Assembly (NCBI RefSeq): GCF_011089885.1
Contig: NZ_JAANBD010000015.1
Location: 62,001 to 126,000 of the forward strand
Length of the DNA: 64,000 nt
Source: Thioalkalivibrio sp. XN279
GTDB taxonomy: Bacteria > Pseudomonadota > Gammaproteobacteria > Steroidobacterales > XN24
Reading direction: 5' to 3'
The notes under the pieces were generated by a model, which saw nothing but the letters and a program-made list of their open reading frames with translations, did not search any database and had not been told where the DNA came from. Made by a program: the position numbers and the translations under genes. Below are positions 1 to 8,047 of this stretch, in pieces; the stretch's first letter is position 1; every line of letters starts with the position of its first letter.

Positions 1-2393
1 GCGCCCGGGACCAGGCCGTACTTCCAGTACACCGTGTCGGGTGCCAGCTCTTCGCTGAATGTCAGCGTCACGTCGATCGAGCCGCCGGGCTTGACCTTGC
101 TGACGGTGAACTCGAGCACGCCGTAGGGGAAGACATAGCCTTCGGGCGGAGGCTCGTATGCGTCGAGCGAGTTCCACACCGCATCGTCGATGCGCGCGTC
201 GGAGTCAGACTCGGGCATCACGCTGAGCTTGGTCTGCACGCCGCTCTGGGTCTCGAGGTCCATGGCGTCGCCAAGGATGCGCCCGCGCCGGAACATGGCA
301 TTGTTGCCGCTGCCATCGTCGCCGGACCACACCGTGTAGCTGGCCCGGCCGTCCGGACGCAGCTTGATCTGGGTCTCGAAATCGCCGAAATCGTCCGCGA
401 GGCCGTTCAGCGCGTCGCCGGCCGTGATGGCCTGCGGCTCGGTGAAGGTGGCGCCGAAGTCCGGCGTCATCAGCATGTAGAGATCGACGTCGGCCGCTTC
501 TTCATAGTGCCGCACGTTGGTCTGCATGCCGAAGGCCACGTAGAGGACGTTCGAGTCCTGGCAGTCGGTGGGGTCAACAAGGCACTTCGGGCCGTCGCCA
601 GGGGTCGGCACGATGCGTGGTTCCTTGGCGGTGTAACCGGAGGCCGCGTCCATCATTGGCGTCAGGTCGAGCGCGTCCGTCCAGGTCGCGCCGCCGTCGG
701 TCGAGCGCCGCACGTAGAAGCGGTACGGCTCCTGGTCGTTGAGCAGCGAGAAGGCCGCGAGGTCGGGCACGTAGCTGAAGCCGATGAGGATATTGCTGCC
801 GCGCATGGCGCCGCGATGCGCCAGCGCGTTCTCGATGTAGTTCTCGTCGGTGTCGATGTACTCGCCCATGACGCCCGTGCCGACGGCATCAGCCACTTCA
901 ACCACTTCGCCAAGCTCGTTGACGGTCGTGTAGGGGATGAAGCGCGTGCCGCTGAAATTCATCGCCGGGCCGTGCTGCTCCAGGTCGATGTCATACAGTG
1001 GGTCGCCGCCGGAGATGATGTGGGAGTAGCAGCCTCCAACGTGCACCTGCGGCTCGAGACGATCTGGCGTGAGGCCGCCCACGGCGCGCCGCAGCATGAC
1101 ATCCGATTCGCCGCCGCCCGTGAAGTTGCCCTGCTTGTAGATGAACAGCAGCGGCACCTCGTTGGTCTTGGCGGACTGGACCAGGAAGCGCACGCGGCGG
1201 GCGTTCTCCCACGGGTCGCTGAGGATGCAGCCATGCTCGCCGTACAGCGGCGGAGTCATGTAGTGGAAGCTGTGGTAGCGGACATACTTGCCGTCGTCCC
1301 AGCCCATCGTGCCCTTGGTTTCCTCGTAGGCGATCACCACCTGGTCGTCGACCTGGCCGATGTTCGGCCGCGAGGCGCCGACGTTGCCCTGGTCGTAGTC
1401 GCCGGCGGGATGCGTGATGAGGCTGGTGCCCGTCAACTTCTTGTTGCCGAAGATGTTCTTCGTGATGCGTGTCGGGACGCTCCACTGCCCGGCGACGAAC
1501 CTGGGCGTGCTGATCTTGCCCGTGGCGGCGTCGTACGCATCGAGGTAGGTGTACCAGATGTCCGTGCCATGGTTGACGTTCGCGCCCGAGGCGCCGGAAC
1601 CCGGCCCTTCCGCCTCGCCCAGCTTCAGGCCCAGCGGGTCTTCCTGCCAATTGAGGACGAAGCCGTACATGTTGCCGCGGTTGGCGTCCTGCTTGGCGTC
1701 ACGAATACCGGTGCTCAGCTGGTCGGTCTTGAAGACTGCGCCCTCCCACTCTGTCCGTGCCTGGAACCTCTTACTGGTGCTATCCCACACCAGGCGCGAA
1801 GCGTACTGGCAGCTGTAGGGCACCGTGATGCCAAACAACTCCGGATACACGACGAAACGCTGCTCGCCGCCCGGGCAGAACTTGCTGTTGAAGGTCACCA
1901 GGATGTGGTTGCCGACGTTGAACACGTTCGGCTTGTCCGAGTCACCGTGGTAGGGAACGGCGTTCTCGTCCAGCCCGAGGTCCGGAGTCCCCTCCGGGCC
2001 GAGCATGGGCGGGCCTTCCTGCACCAGGATGCCGTATGCCGAGGTGCGCATCGCCGTGTTGTCGATGTTCAGCGGCGCGCTCCAGGTGTCCCCGTTGTCC
2101 AGGGAGTACTTGATGACGATATCGTAGGGCTTGCGCGTGTGGCTGCCCTTGGCATCCCAGACCTGTGCGTTCAAGTCGTAACCGACACTCTGGGCCTCGC
2201 CATAAACGGCGAACAGCGTGCCGTCCGGCGTGCGCAGGATCTTGACCTTGTTGGTGGATGCTATGCCGTCGGAGACCATGAGTGGTCCATCCGGCGGGTC
2301 GAATGCCATGGTGTCGCCGAGAGCCGGACCGGCCATGGCGGAGATGCTGAACACGGCCGCAGCCGTCAGCGCTGGCAATAACGAGCGTTTCAT
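1..2393 (-). CDS. Secreted sialidase-like (Asp-box) beta-propeller protein, 3' end cut by window edge
   Basis: Reading the minus strand from ATG 2393 gives an uninterrupted frame of about 797 codons that leaves the window without a stop, so the C-terminus is missing. Residues 1-25 form a signal peptide (MKRSLLPALTAAAVFSISAMA). Two Asp-box motifs of the sialidase/BNR type are visible, SLDNGDTW near residue 98 and STDGGATW near residue 565, as in six-bladed propellers. The visible C-terminal part resembles the choice-of-anchor U type (a PGGSIDVTLTF stretch, then VYWKYG), which precedes cell-surface sorting. The N-terminal half recalls proteins named choice-of-anchor O, an assignment made from memory only. 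Substrate and enzymatic activity are not evident, and no sialidase catalytic arginines were assigned. It is transcribed away from the Crp/Fnr gene. The opposite strand has a 624-codon open frame that I regard as a shadow. Confidence 0.75.
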   Translation of the reverse strand, partial: MKRSLLPALTAAAVFSISAMAGPALGDTMAFDPPDGPLMVSDGIASTNKVKILRTPDGTLFAVYGEAQSVGYDLNAQVWDAKGSHTRKPYDIVIKYSLDNGDTWSAPLNIDNTAMRTSAYGILVQEGPPMLGPEGTPDLGLDENAVPYHGDSDKPNVFNVGNHILVTFNSKFCPGGEQRFVVYPELFGITVPYSCQYASRLVWDSTSKRFQARTEWEGAVFKTDQLSTGIRDAKQDANRGNMYGFVLNWQEDPLGLKLGEAEGPGSGASGANVNHGTDIWYTYLDAYDAATGKISTPRFVAGQWSVPTRITKNIFGNKKLTGTSLITHPAGDYDQGNVGASRPNIGQVDDQVVIAYEETKGTMGWDDGKYVRYHSFHYMTPPLYGEHGCILSDPWENARRVRFLVQSAKTNEVPLLFIYKQGNFTGGGESDVMLRRAVGGLTPDRLEPQVHVGGCYSHIISGGDPLYDIDLEQHGPAMNFSGTRFIPYTTVNELGEVVEVADAVGTGVMGEYIDTDENYIENALAHRGAMRGSNILIGFSYVPDLAAFSLLNDQEPYRFYVRRSTDGGATWTDALDLTPMMDAASGYTAKEPRIVPTPGDGPKCLVDPTDCQDSNVLYVAFGMQTNVRHYEEAADVDLYMLMTPDFGATFTEPQAITAGDALNGLADDFGDFETQIKLRPDGRASYTVWSGDDGSGNNAMFRRGRILGDAMDLETQSGVQTKLSVMPESDSDARIDDAVWNSLDAYEPPPEGYVFPYGVLEFTVSKVKPGGSIDVTLTFSEELAPDTVYWKYGLVPG

Positions 2394-2493
2394 GATTTTG
2401 CCCCCCTTCGGGACTCCGGGGCCGACAGCCCTGCCGGCCAGGAACCGGAGCGTTCGGGCTAAGGCTAGGCAGGGGGGCGAGAGACGTCGGACC

Positions 2494-2515
2494 AAAACTG
2501 ACGGCCGTCAGTTTT
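2494..2515. promoter_or_regulatory. Perfect 22-bp palindrome, operator- or terminator-like
   Basis: An uninterrupted inverted repeat with 11-nt arms (AAAACTGACGG and its complement) lies 55 bp downstream of the Crp/Fnr stop and about 100 bp upstream of the secreted propeller gene. As DNA it resembles a TetR-family operator (CTGAC-N4-GTCAG core). As RNA it would be a 9-bp stem with a GGCC loop ending in a U-tract in both directions, so a weak bidirectional terminator is equally possible. Confidence 0.5.
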
Positions 2516-2570
2516 TGGATGAATTCCGCGCGAAAAGGTGAAATTTTTCACATTTTGGGGTGCGACGGAC

Positions 2571-3275
2571 TCAAGCCAGGGGCAGCTGGCCGCGCTCGAA
2601 GCGCATCTCGTGCGCGCTCTCAGTGAGGATGCCCGCGTGCTTCAGGTCGGCGATGACCCGCGCGGCGGTCTCCGGGGCGATGTCCAGGGCCGCCGCCATG
2701 TCGAGACGGCGGATCCGCGGGCAGGGCTCCGGCGCCGCCAGGTCCGCCAGGTGGGCGAGGAACTTCAGCACGCGTTGCCGCGCCGGGCCATTCAATACTT
2801 CCAGCAGCAGGGAGTCGGTGCGCTCGAGCTGGGCGTGCCAGCGGCGCTCGATATCGCGATAGATAGAAGGCCGCTCGCGCTCGAGGCGTTCCAGCAAGTC
2901 GCGCGGGATCATGCACAGCTGGCAGGGTGTCACGGCGGTGGAATTCAGCCCGTAAGCCGGCTGCAGCAGGGCCTCGAGGCCGACCATGTCGCCCGGCCCG
3001 AGCATGCGCACGATCCGGCACTTGCCGGCGCAGTCGGTGCGCCAGAGCTTGATGAACCCGCGGCGGATCGAGTACACGCTCCGAGCGGGGTCACCCGCGT
3101 TGAACAGCGCCGCGCCCGCCGGCAGCGAATAGGCCTCCGCCTCGAGCATGGCCCGGTTGCCGAGATAGGTGGGTACGGGCTGCAGGGGCATGACGATCGG
3201 CGCCTGGCAGGCGCTGCAGTTCGCGCGCCCGCTCCAGTAGCCGGAGAGGCATGGTCGTGTAATCGCCCCGTCCAT
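2571..3275 (-). CDS. Crp/Fnr family transcriptional regulator
   Basis: 234 residues, the usual length of the FNR/CRP family. Residues about 45-130 are a cyclic-nucleotide-binding-type beta-roll (LPAGAALFNAGDPARSVYSI, then GPGDMVG). The C-terminal 70 residues are a winged helix with a plausible recognition helix (PETAARVIADLKHAGIL). The N-terminus carries C9, C20 and C23 in a CSAC context, and more cysteines occur at 82, 86, 118 and 121. FNR of E. coli binds a 4Fe-4S cluster through C20-x2-C23-x5-C29 and C122; here residue 29 is Met, so the third ligand is absent or supplied elsewhere. Redox sensing is plausible but not shown. The gene is divergent from the RND operon (185 bp shared upstream region), which it may control. 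Confidence 0.85.
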   Translation of the reverse strand: MDGAITRPCLSGYWSGRANCSACQAPIVMPLQPVPTYLGNRAMLEAEAYSLPAGAALFNAGDPARSVYSIRRGFIKLWRTDCAGKCRIVRMLGPGDMVGLEALLQPAYGLNSTAVTPCQLCMIPRDLLERLERERPSIYRDIERRWHAQLERTDSLLLEVLNGPARQRVLKFLAHLADLAAPEPCPRIRRLDMAAALDIAPETAARVIADLKHAGILTESAHEMRFERGQLPLA

Positions 3276-3484
3276 GGTGGCGCATCCTTGAGTGGCTTGG
3301 ACTCTAGGCTACCACTGACACGAAGGCGCCGGGAGAATATCGGCGCTGCGGCGCAGCGTGCGTCGGCGCGGGACGTCGTGTGGAATTTTCGTGGATTCCT
3401 CAAGCCTGGATCCGTTTCCGACCGCGGCACGATTACAATGCCGTACTTTCCGCCCCGCGGATGACCCGATTCAGGCGAAACCAG

Positions 3485-4729
3485 ATGATTGGCAAGTTGC
3501 TCAAGTGGATTCTCCCCCTCGTGGTGCTGCTGGCCGCGCTGGCGGGAGGCCGCTACATCATTTCCCAGCGCCCCGAGGCGCCGCAGTTCAATCCGCCCGT
3601 GGTGCCGGTGGCGATCGACGCCATCCGCGTCCAGCCGGTGGACTATCGCGTCGTCGTGCGCAGCGAGGGCACGGTCGAGCCCCGCACCGAGAGCACGCTG
3701 ATTCCGCAGGTCTCCGGCAAGATCGTCGAGATCTCGCCGTCCTTCCGCGAGGGCGGCTTCTTTGCCGCGGGAGACCTGCTGGTGCGCCTCGACCCGCGCG
3801 ACTACCAGCTCGCGATCGCCAGCGCGGAGGCGCAGGTGGCGCAGGCCGAATCCGCCCTGGAGCAGGAGATCGCACAGGCCAAGGTGGTCGAGAACGACTG
3901 GCGCATGCTCGGCAAAGAGGCGCCCGAGCTGGGCCTGCGCAAGCCGCAGATCGCTGCGGCCCGCGCCGCGCTGCTGTCGGCGCAGGCGCAGCTGGAGCGC
4001 GCCAGGGTGGACCTGCAGCGGACCCAGATCCGCGCGCCCTACGAGGGCCAGGTGCTGGAAAAGAACGTCGACATCGGCCAGTTCGTCTCCCCGGGCACCG
4101 TGCTGGCCCGGGTGTACGCCACGGATTTCGTCGAGATCCGCCTGCCCCTGTCCAGCCGCCAGCTGGAGTTCGTCGACCTGCCCGAGCGTTTCCGTGACGA
4201 CACGACTGGCGGCTCCGAGGGCCCGGCGGTGCGGCTCAAGGCGTCCCTGGGGCGTGAGACCTGGGCTTGGGAAGGGCGCATCGTGCGTGCCGAGGGCGCC
4301 ATCGACACCCGCAGCCGCCAGCTGTTCGTCGTGGCCCAGGTCGACAATCCCTACCGCCGCGGCGTGGGCGACCGCCCGCCGCTGCGCATCGGCCAGTTCG
4401 TCGAGGCCGAGATCGACGGCCGCGTCCTGCCCGGCGCTTACGTCATTCCCCGCGGCGCGCTGCGCGACGGCGATGGCGTGCTGGTGATCGACGCGGAGAG
4501 TCGCTTGCAGCGCCGCCAGGTCGAAGTGGCCTGGACCGACGGCGAGAATGCGGTGATCGTGGCCGGCCTGGCGCCGGGCGAGGTGGTGAACGTGACGCCG
4601 CTGGCCGTGGCCACGGACGGCACGTTGGTCAGCGCGACCATCGACGGCGTCCCGCCGGCCCCGCGTGAGCGGCCCGGTGAGGGTGGTCCCCCGGGCGACC
4701 GCGTCGCGGCCCAGGAGCGTCCGCAGTGA
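3485..4729 (+). CDS. RND efflux periplasmic adaptor subunit (membrane fusion protein)
   Basis: The adaptor links an inner-membrane RND pump to the outer-membrane exit duct. From ATG 3485 (an AGGCGA element lies 7-12 nt upstream) it has 414 residues. A single N-terminal membrane anchor (KLLKWILPLVVLLAALAGG) is followed by the lipoyl half-motif, a long Ala/Gln-rich coiled-coil hairpin (about residues 100-165), the second lipoyl half (IRAPYEGQVLEKNVDIGQFV) and beta-barrel/membrane-proximal domains. An in-frame ATG at 3461 would add eight residues. The stop overlaps the pump gene's GTG start by 4 bp, so the two are probably translationally coupled. No outer-membrane factor gene is nearby. The substrate cannot be read from sequence. 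Confidence 0.9.
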   Translation: MIGKLLKWILPLVVLLAALAGGRYIISQRPEAPQFNPPVVPVAIDAIRVQPVDYRVVVRSEGTVEPRTESTLIPQVSGKIVEISPSFREGGFFAAGDLLVRLDPRDYQLAIASAEAQVAQAESALEQEIAQAKVVENDWRMLGKEAPELGLRKPQIAAARAALLSAQAQLERARVDLQRTQIRAPYEGQVLEKNVDIGQFVSPGTVLARVYATDFVEIRLPLSSRQLEFVDLPERFRDDTTGGSEGPAVRLKASLGRETWAWEGRIVRAEGAIDTRSRQLFVVAQVDNPYRRGVGDRPPLRIGQFVEAEIDGRVLPGAYVIPRGALRDGDGVLVIDAESRLQRRQVEVAWTDGENAVIVAGLAPGEVVNVTPLAVATDGTLVSATIDGVPPAPRERPGEGGPPGDRVAAQERPQ

Positions 4730-7700
4730 AGGGCATGATCGCCTGGTTCGCGCGCAACGACGTGGCCGCGAACCTGCTCATGCTGACCATCCTCGGCCTG
4801 GGCGCCTGGGGCCTCACCGCCAAGATCCCGCTGGAAGTGTTCCCCGCCTTCGAGCTGCGCAACGTCATCGTGCGCGTGCCTTTCCCCGGCGCCACGCCGT
4901 CCGAGGTCGAAGAGGGCATCACGGTCAAGATCGAGGAGGCGGTGCAGGACCTCGAGGGCATCAAGACGCTGCGCTCCACCGCGGTGGAGAATCTCGGCAC
5001 CGTGGTGATCGAGGTGGAAAACAGTGCCGACCCGCGCGAACTCATGAACGACGTCAAGGCGCGCGTGGACGCGATCTCGACCTTCCCGGTCGACAGCGAG
5101 CGCCCGACGGTCTACATCCCGGAGATCCGTCGCGACGTCATCACCGTGGTGGTGTCGGGCGAGCTGCCGGAGTCCGAGTTGCGCCTCGTGGCCGAGCGCG
5201 TTCGCGACGAGCTGGTCGACCTGCCCGAGATCACCCAGGTGGAACTGGACGGTGTGCGGCCCTACGAGATTTCCATCGAGGTCTCCGAGCAGACCTTGCG
5301 TGAATACGGACTGACGCTGGAGCAGGTGGCTTCTGCAGTACGCAGCACCTCGCTGGACCTCGCGGCCGGTTCCGTGCGCACCTCGGGCGGCGAGATTCTC
5401 ATCCGCACCCAGGGCCTGGCGCGCGTCGGCACGGAATTCGAGGACATCGTGGTGCGTAGCACCGAAGGCGGCGCCAAGCTGACCATCGCCGACATCGGCC
5501 GCGTGCGCGACGGCTTCAGCGAAGACCCGCTGGAGTTCCGCTATAACGGCCGCTCCGCGGCCTTCATCGACGTCTACCGGGTCGGCGAGCAGAGCGCGAT
5601 CGAGGTGGCCGAAGTCGTGCGCGACTACATTGCCGCCACCCCGGCCTGGTTGCCGCCCGGCGTCAAGCTCGACTACTGGCGCGACCAGTCCCGTGTCGTT
5701 GAGGCGCGCCTGAACACACTGGTCAAGAGCGCCGTCCAGGGCGGCATCCTCATCATGGTGCTGCTGACGCTGTTCCTGCGGCCGGCGGTCGCTGCCTGGG
5801 TGGTGATCGGTATCCCCGTGGCGTTCATGGGCGGCATTGCACTGATGCCGGTGTTCGGCGTCACCATCAACCTCATCAGCCTGTTCGCCTTCATCCTGGT
5901 GCTGGGCATCGTGGTGGACGACGCCATCGTCACCGGTGAGAACATTTTCTCCCGGCTGCAGAAGGGCGAGGACCCGCTCCAGGCCTCTATCCGCGGCACG
6001 CAGGAAATCGCGGTGCCGGTCACCTTCGGCGTGCTGACGACCGTGGTGGCGTTCACGCCGCTGCTGATGATCGAAGGCGTGCGCGGCCAGATCTTTGCCC
6101 AGATCCCGCTCATCGTGATCCCGGTGCTGCTGTTCTCGCTGGTCGAATCCAAGCTGATCCTGCCGGCCCACCTGAAGCACGTGCGCATCCGCAACCAGCA
6201 GAACGAGCGCGGCTTCACGCGCCTGCAGGCGATGGTGCAGCGCGGCCTGGAGCGCAGCACGCGCGCGGCCTACACGCCGGTCCTGAACTGGTCGCTGCAC
6301 AACCGCTACCTGGCCGGAGCGCTGTTCACCGCCGTACTGATCATCCTGTTGAGCGTCGCCATCGGCGGCCACCTGCGCTTCATCTTCTTCCCGCGCATCC
6401 AGGCCGAGACCGCCTCCGCCACCGTGACCATGCCGCCCGGCACGCCCTTCGAGGCCACCCAGGCAGCCATTCAGCGCATCAACGCCGAAGCCGAGAGCCT
6501 GAGAGAGCGCTACACGGACCCCGACACTGGCGAGAGCGTGATCAAGGGCATCCTGTCCACGGTCGGCTCGTCCGGTGGCGGCAGCACCCCGCGTACCGAC
6601 ATCGGTCGCGTTGTGTTCGAGATCACGCCGCCGGAGCAGCGCACCCTCGACGTCACCAGTTCCGACCTGGTGCGCGAGTGGCGGCGTGGTATCGGCCAAA
6701 TCCCAGGCGCCAAGGAGGTCAGCTTCCGCGCCGAGATCGGCGGCGGCGGCTCGCCGCTGGACGTGCAGATCACAGGCCCGGACTTTCCCGCCCTGCGCAC
6801 CCTGGCAGGGCAGGTGCGCGAGCGCCTGGAGACGTACCCGGGTGTATTCGACATCACCGACAGTTTCGAGGATGGCAAGGAAGAGATCCGGCTGCAGATC
6901 CGGCCCGAGGCCGAGTTGCTCGGGATCACGTTGGAAGACCTGGCCCGACAGGTCCGGCACGCCTTCTTCGGCTTCGAGGTCCAGCGCATCCAGCGCGGAC
7001 GGGAGGAAGTGCGGGTCTACGTTCGCTATCCGGAGACCGAGCGGCGCTCGCTGGAGAGCCTGGACTCGATGCGCATCCGTACCCCGGGCGGCGCGGAGGT
7101 GCCGTTTGCCGACGTCGCCGTGGCGGAGTACGGCCGCGGCTTTTCACAGATTCGTCGCGTCGATCGGAACCGCACCATCAACGTGACGGCCGACGTCAAC
7201 AAGGAGAGCGCGGACGTCGAGGCCATCAAGCGGGACATCAACGAGTTCCTCTCCGCCGAGGTGAAGCGCTATGCCGGCGTCAGCTTCAGCCTGGAAGGCG
7301 AGGCGCGGGAACAGCGCGAGTCCTTCGGCAGCCTGGGCTACGGCCTGCTGTTCGTCCTGTTCACCATCTACTGCCTGCTGGCGATCCCGTTCCGTTCATA
7401 CCTGCAGCCGCTGATCGTCATGAGCGTGATCCCCTTCGGCGCCGCCGGCGCCATGCTGGGACACATGATCATGGGAATGAGCCTGACCATCATGAGCCTG
7501 ATGGGCATGCTGGCCCTGACCGGCGTGGTGGTGAACGACAGCCTGGTGCTGGTGGACTACATCAACCGGCGGCGTGCCGAGGGCATGGCGCTGCTGGAGG
7601 CGGTCGCCACGGCCGGCGTAGCGCGCCTGCGCCCGGTGCTGCTGACTTCCCTGACGACCTTCGCCGGCCTCACGCCGCTGATCTTCGAGAAGTCCACCCA

Positions 7701-7881
7701 GGCCCAGTTCCTCATCCCCATGGCCGTGTCGCTCGGCTTCGGCATCCTGTTCGCGACTTTCATCACCCTGGTGCTGGTGCCGCTGAACTACCTCATGCTG
7801 GAGGACGCCCGCGGCTTCTTCGGCCGGCTGTTCGGTCGTGGAAGCCGCGCCGGCACTGGATCTGCTGCGGCGCACACCTAG
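4726..7881 (+). CDS. RND efflux transporter permease subunit (AcrB/HAE family)
   Basis: 1051 residues, matching full-length RND pumps of twelve membrane segments and two large periplasmic loops. TM1 starts at residue 12 (NLLMLTILGLGAWGLTAKIP), followed by the porter domain motif (FPGATPSEVEEGITVKIEEAV). TM4 carries the proton-relay acidic pair (LGIVVDDAIVTGENIF), and the second half has GVVVNDSLVLVDYINRR. Start is GTG 4726, overlapping the adaptor stop as GTGA. The subgroup resembles pumps that lack a linked TolC gene. It is likely the functional partner of the adaptor in drug, metal or lipid-type efflux, but the substrate is unknown. After the stop there is only a weak GC hairpin (about 7925-7939) before the octaheme gene. 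Confidence 0.93.
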   Translation: MKGMIAWFARNDVAANLLMLTILGLGAWGLTAKIPLEVFPAFELRNVIVRVPFPGATPSEVEEGITVKIEEAVQDLEGIKTLRSTAVENLGTVVIEVENSADPRELMNDVKARVDAISTFPVDSERPTVYIPEIRRDVITVVVSGELPESELRLVAERVRDELVDLPEITQVELDGVRPYEISIEVSEQTLREYGLTLEQVASAVRSTSLDLAAGSVRTSGGEILIRTQGLARVGTEFEDIVVRSTEGGAKLTIADIGRVRDGFSEDPLEFRYNGRSAAFIDVYRVGEQSAIEVAEVVRDYIAATPAWLPPGVKLDYWRDQSRVVEARLNTLVKSAVQGGILIMVLLTLFLRPAVAAWVVIGIPVAFMGGIALMPVFGVTINLISLFAFILVLGIVVDDAIVTGENIFSRLQKGEDPLQASIRGTQEIAVPVTFGVLTTVVAFTPLLMIEGVRGQIFAQIPLIVIPVLLFSLVESKLILPAHLKHVRIRNQQNERGFTRLQAMVQRGLERSTRAAYTPVLNWSLHNRYLAGALFTAVLIILLSVAIGGHLRFIFFPRIQAETASATVTMPPGTPFEATQAAIQRINAEAESLRERYTDPDTGESVIKGILSTVGSSGGGSTPRTDIGRVVFEITPPEQRTLDVTSSDLVREWRRGIGQIPGAKEVSFRAEIGGGGSPLDVQITGPDFPALRTLAGQVRERLETYPGVFDITDSFEDGKEEIRLQIRPEAELLGITLEDLARQVRHAFFGFEVQRIQRGREEVRVYVRYPETERRSLESLDSMRIRTPGGAEVPFADVAVAEYGRGFSQIRRVDRNRTINVTADVNKESADVEAIKRDINEFLSAEVKRYAGVSFSLEGEAREQRESFGSLGYGLLFVLFTIYCLLAIPFRSYLQPLIVMSVIPFGAAGAMLGHMIMGMSLTIMSLMGMLALTGVVVNDSLVLVDYINRRRAEGMALLEAVATAGVARLRPVLLTSLTTFAGLTPLIFEKSTQAQFLIPMAVSLGFGILFATFITLVLVPLNYLMLEDARGFFGRLFGRGSRAGTGSAAAHT

Positions 7882-8047
7882 TGGAAATCGCCTAGGCACA
7901 AACTGACTTGAGTCAAACATGACAGCCCGCTGAGTGGGCACATTTCACCCGCAACTAAATGAGAGTTCTCTAATTGAGAATCGTCTGCATTTAGGGGGAC
8001 TGCCCCGCGACAACGGGGCTTAACAAGAAATGTGCAAGGGGTTGATC

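Noticed and set aside
507-2381. 624-codon plus-strand ORF
   Set aside because: It is antisense to the secreted Asp-box protein, whose signal peptide, Asp-boxes and sorting-like C-terminus are clearly on the minus strand. The plus translation is Val/Ala/His/Arg-rich with no recognisable motif.
4438-6960. 840-codon minus-strand ORF over the RND genes
   Set aside because: The translation is His/Asp/Gln/Arg low complexity, typical of antisense in GC-rich genes. The RND adaptor and pump motifs are on the plus strand.
7925-8019. Two GC hairpins between the RND pump and the octaheme gene as terminators
   Set aside because: Short stems (about 6 bp) without T-runs; the second sits just upstream of the octaheme Shine-Dalgarno and may simply be a 5' UTR hairpin.
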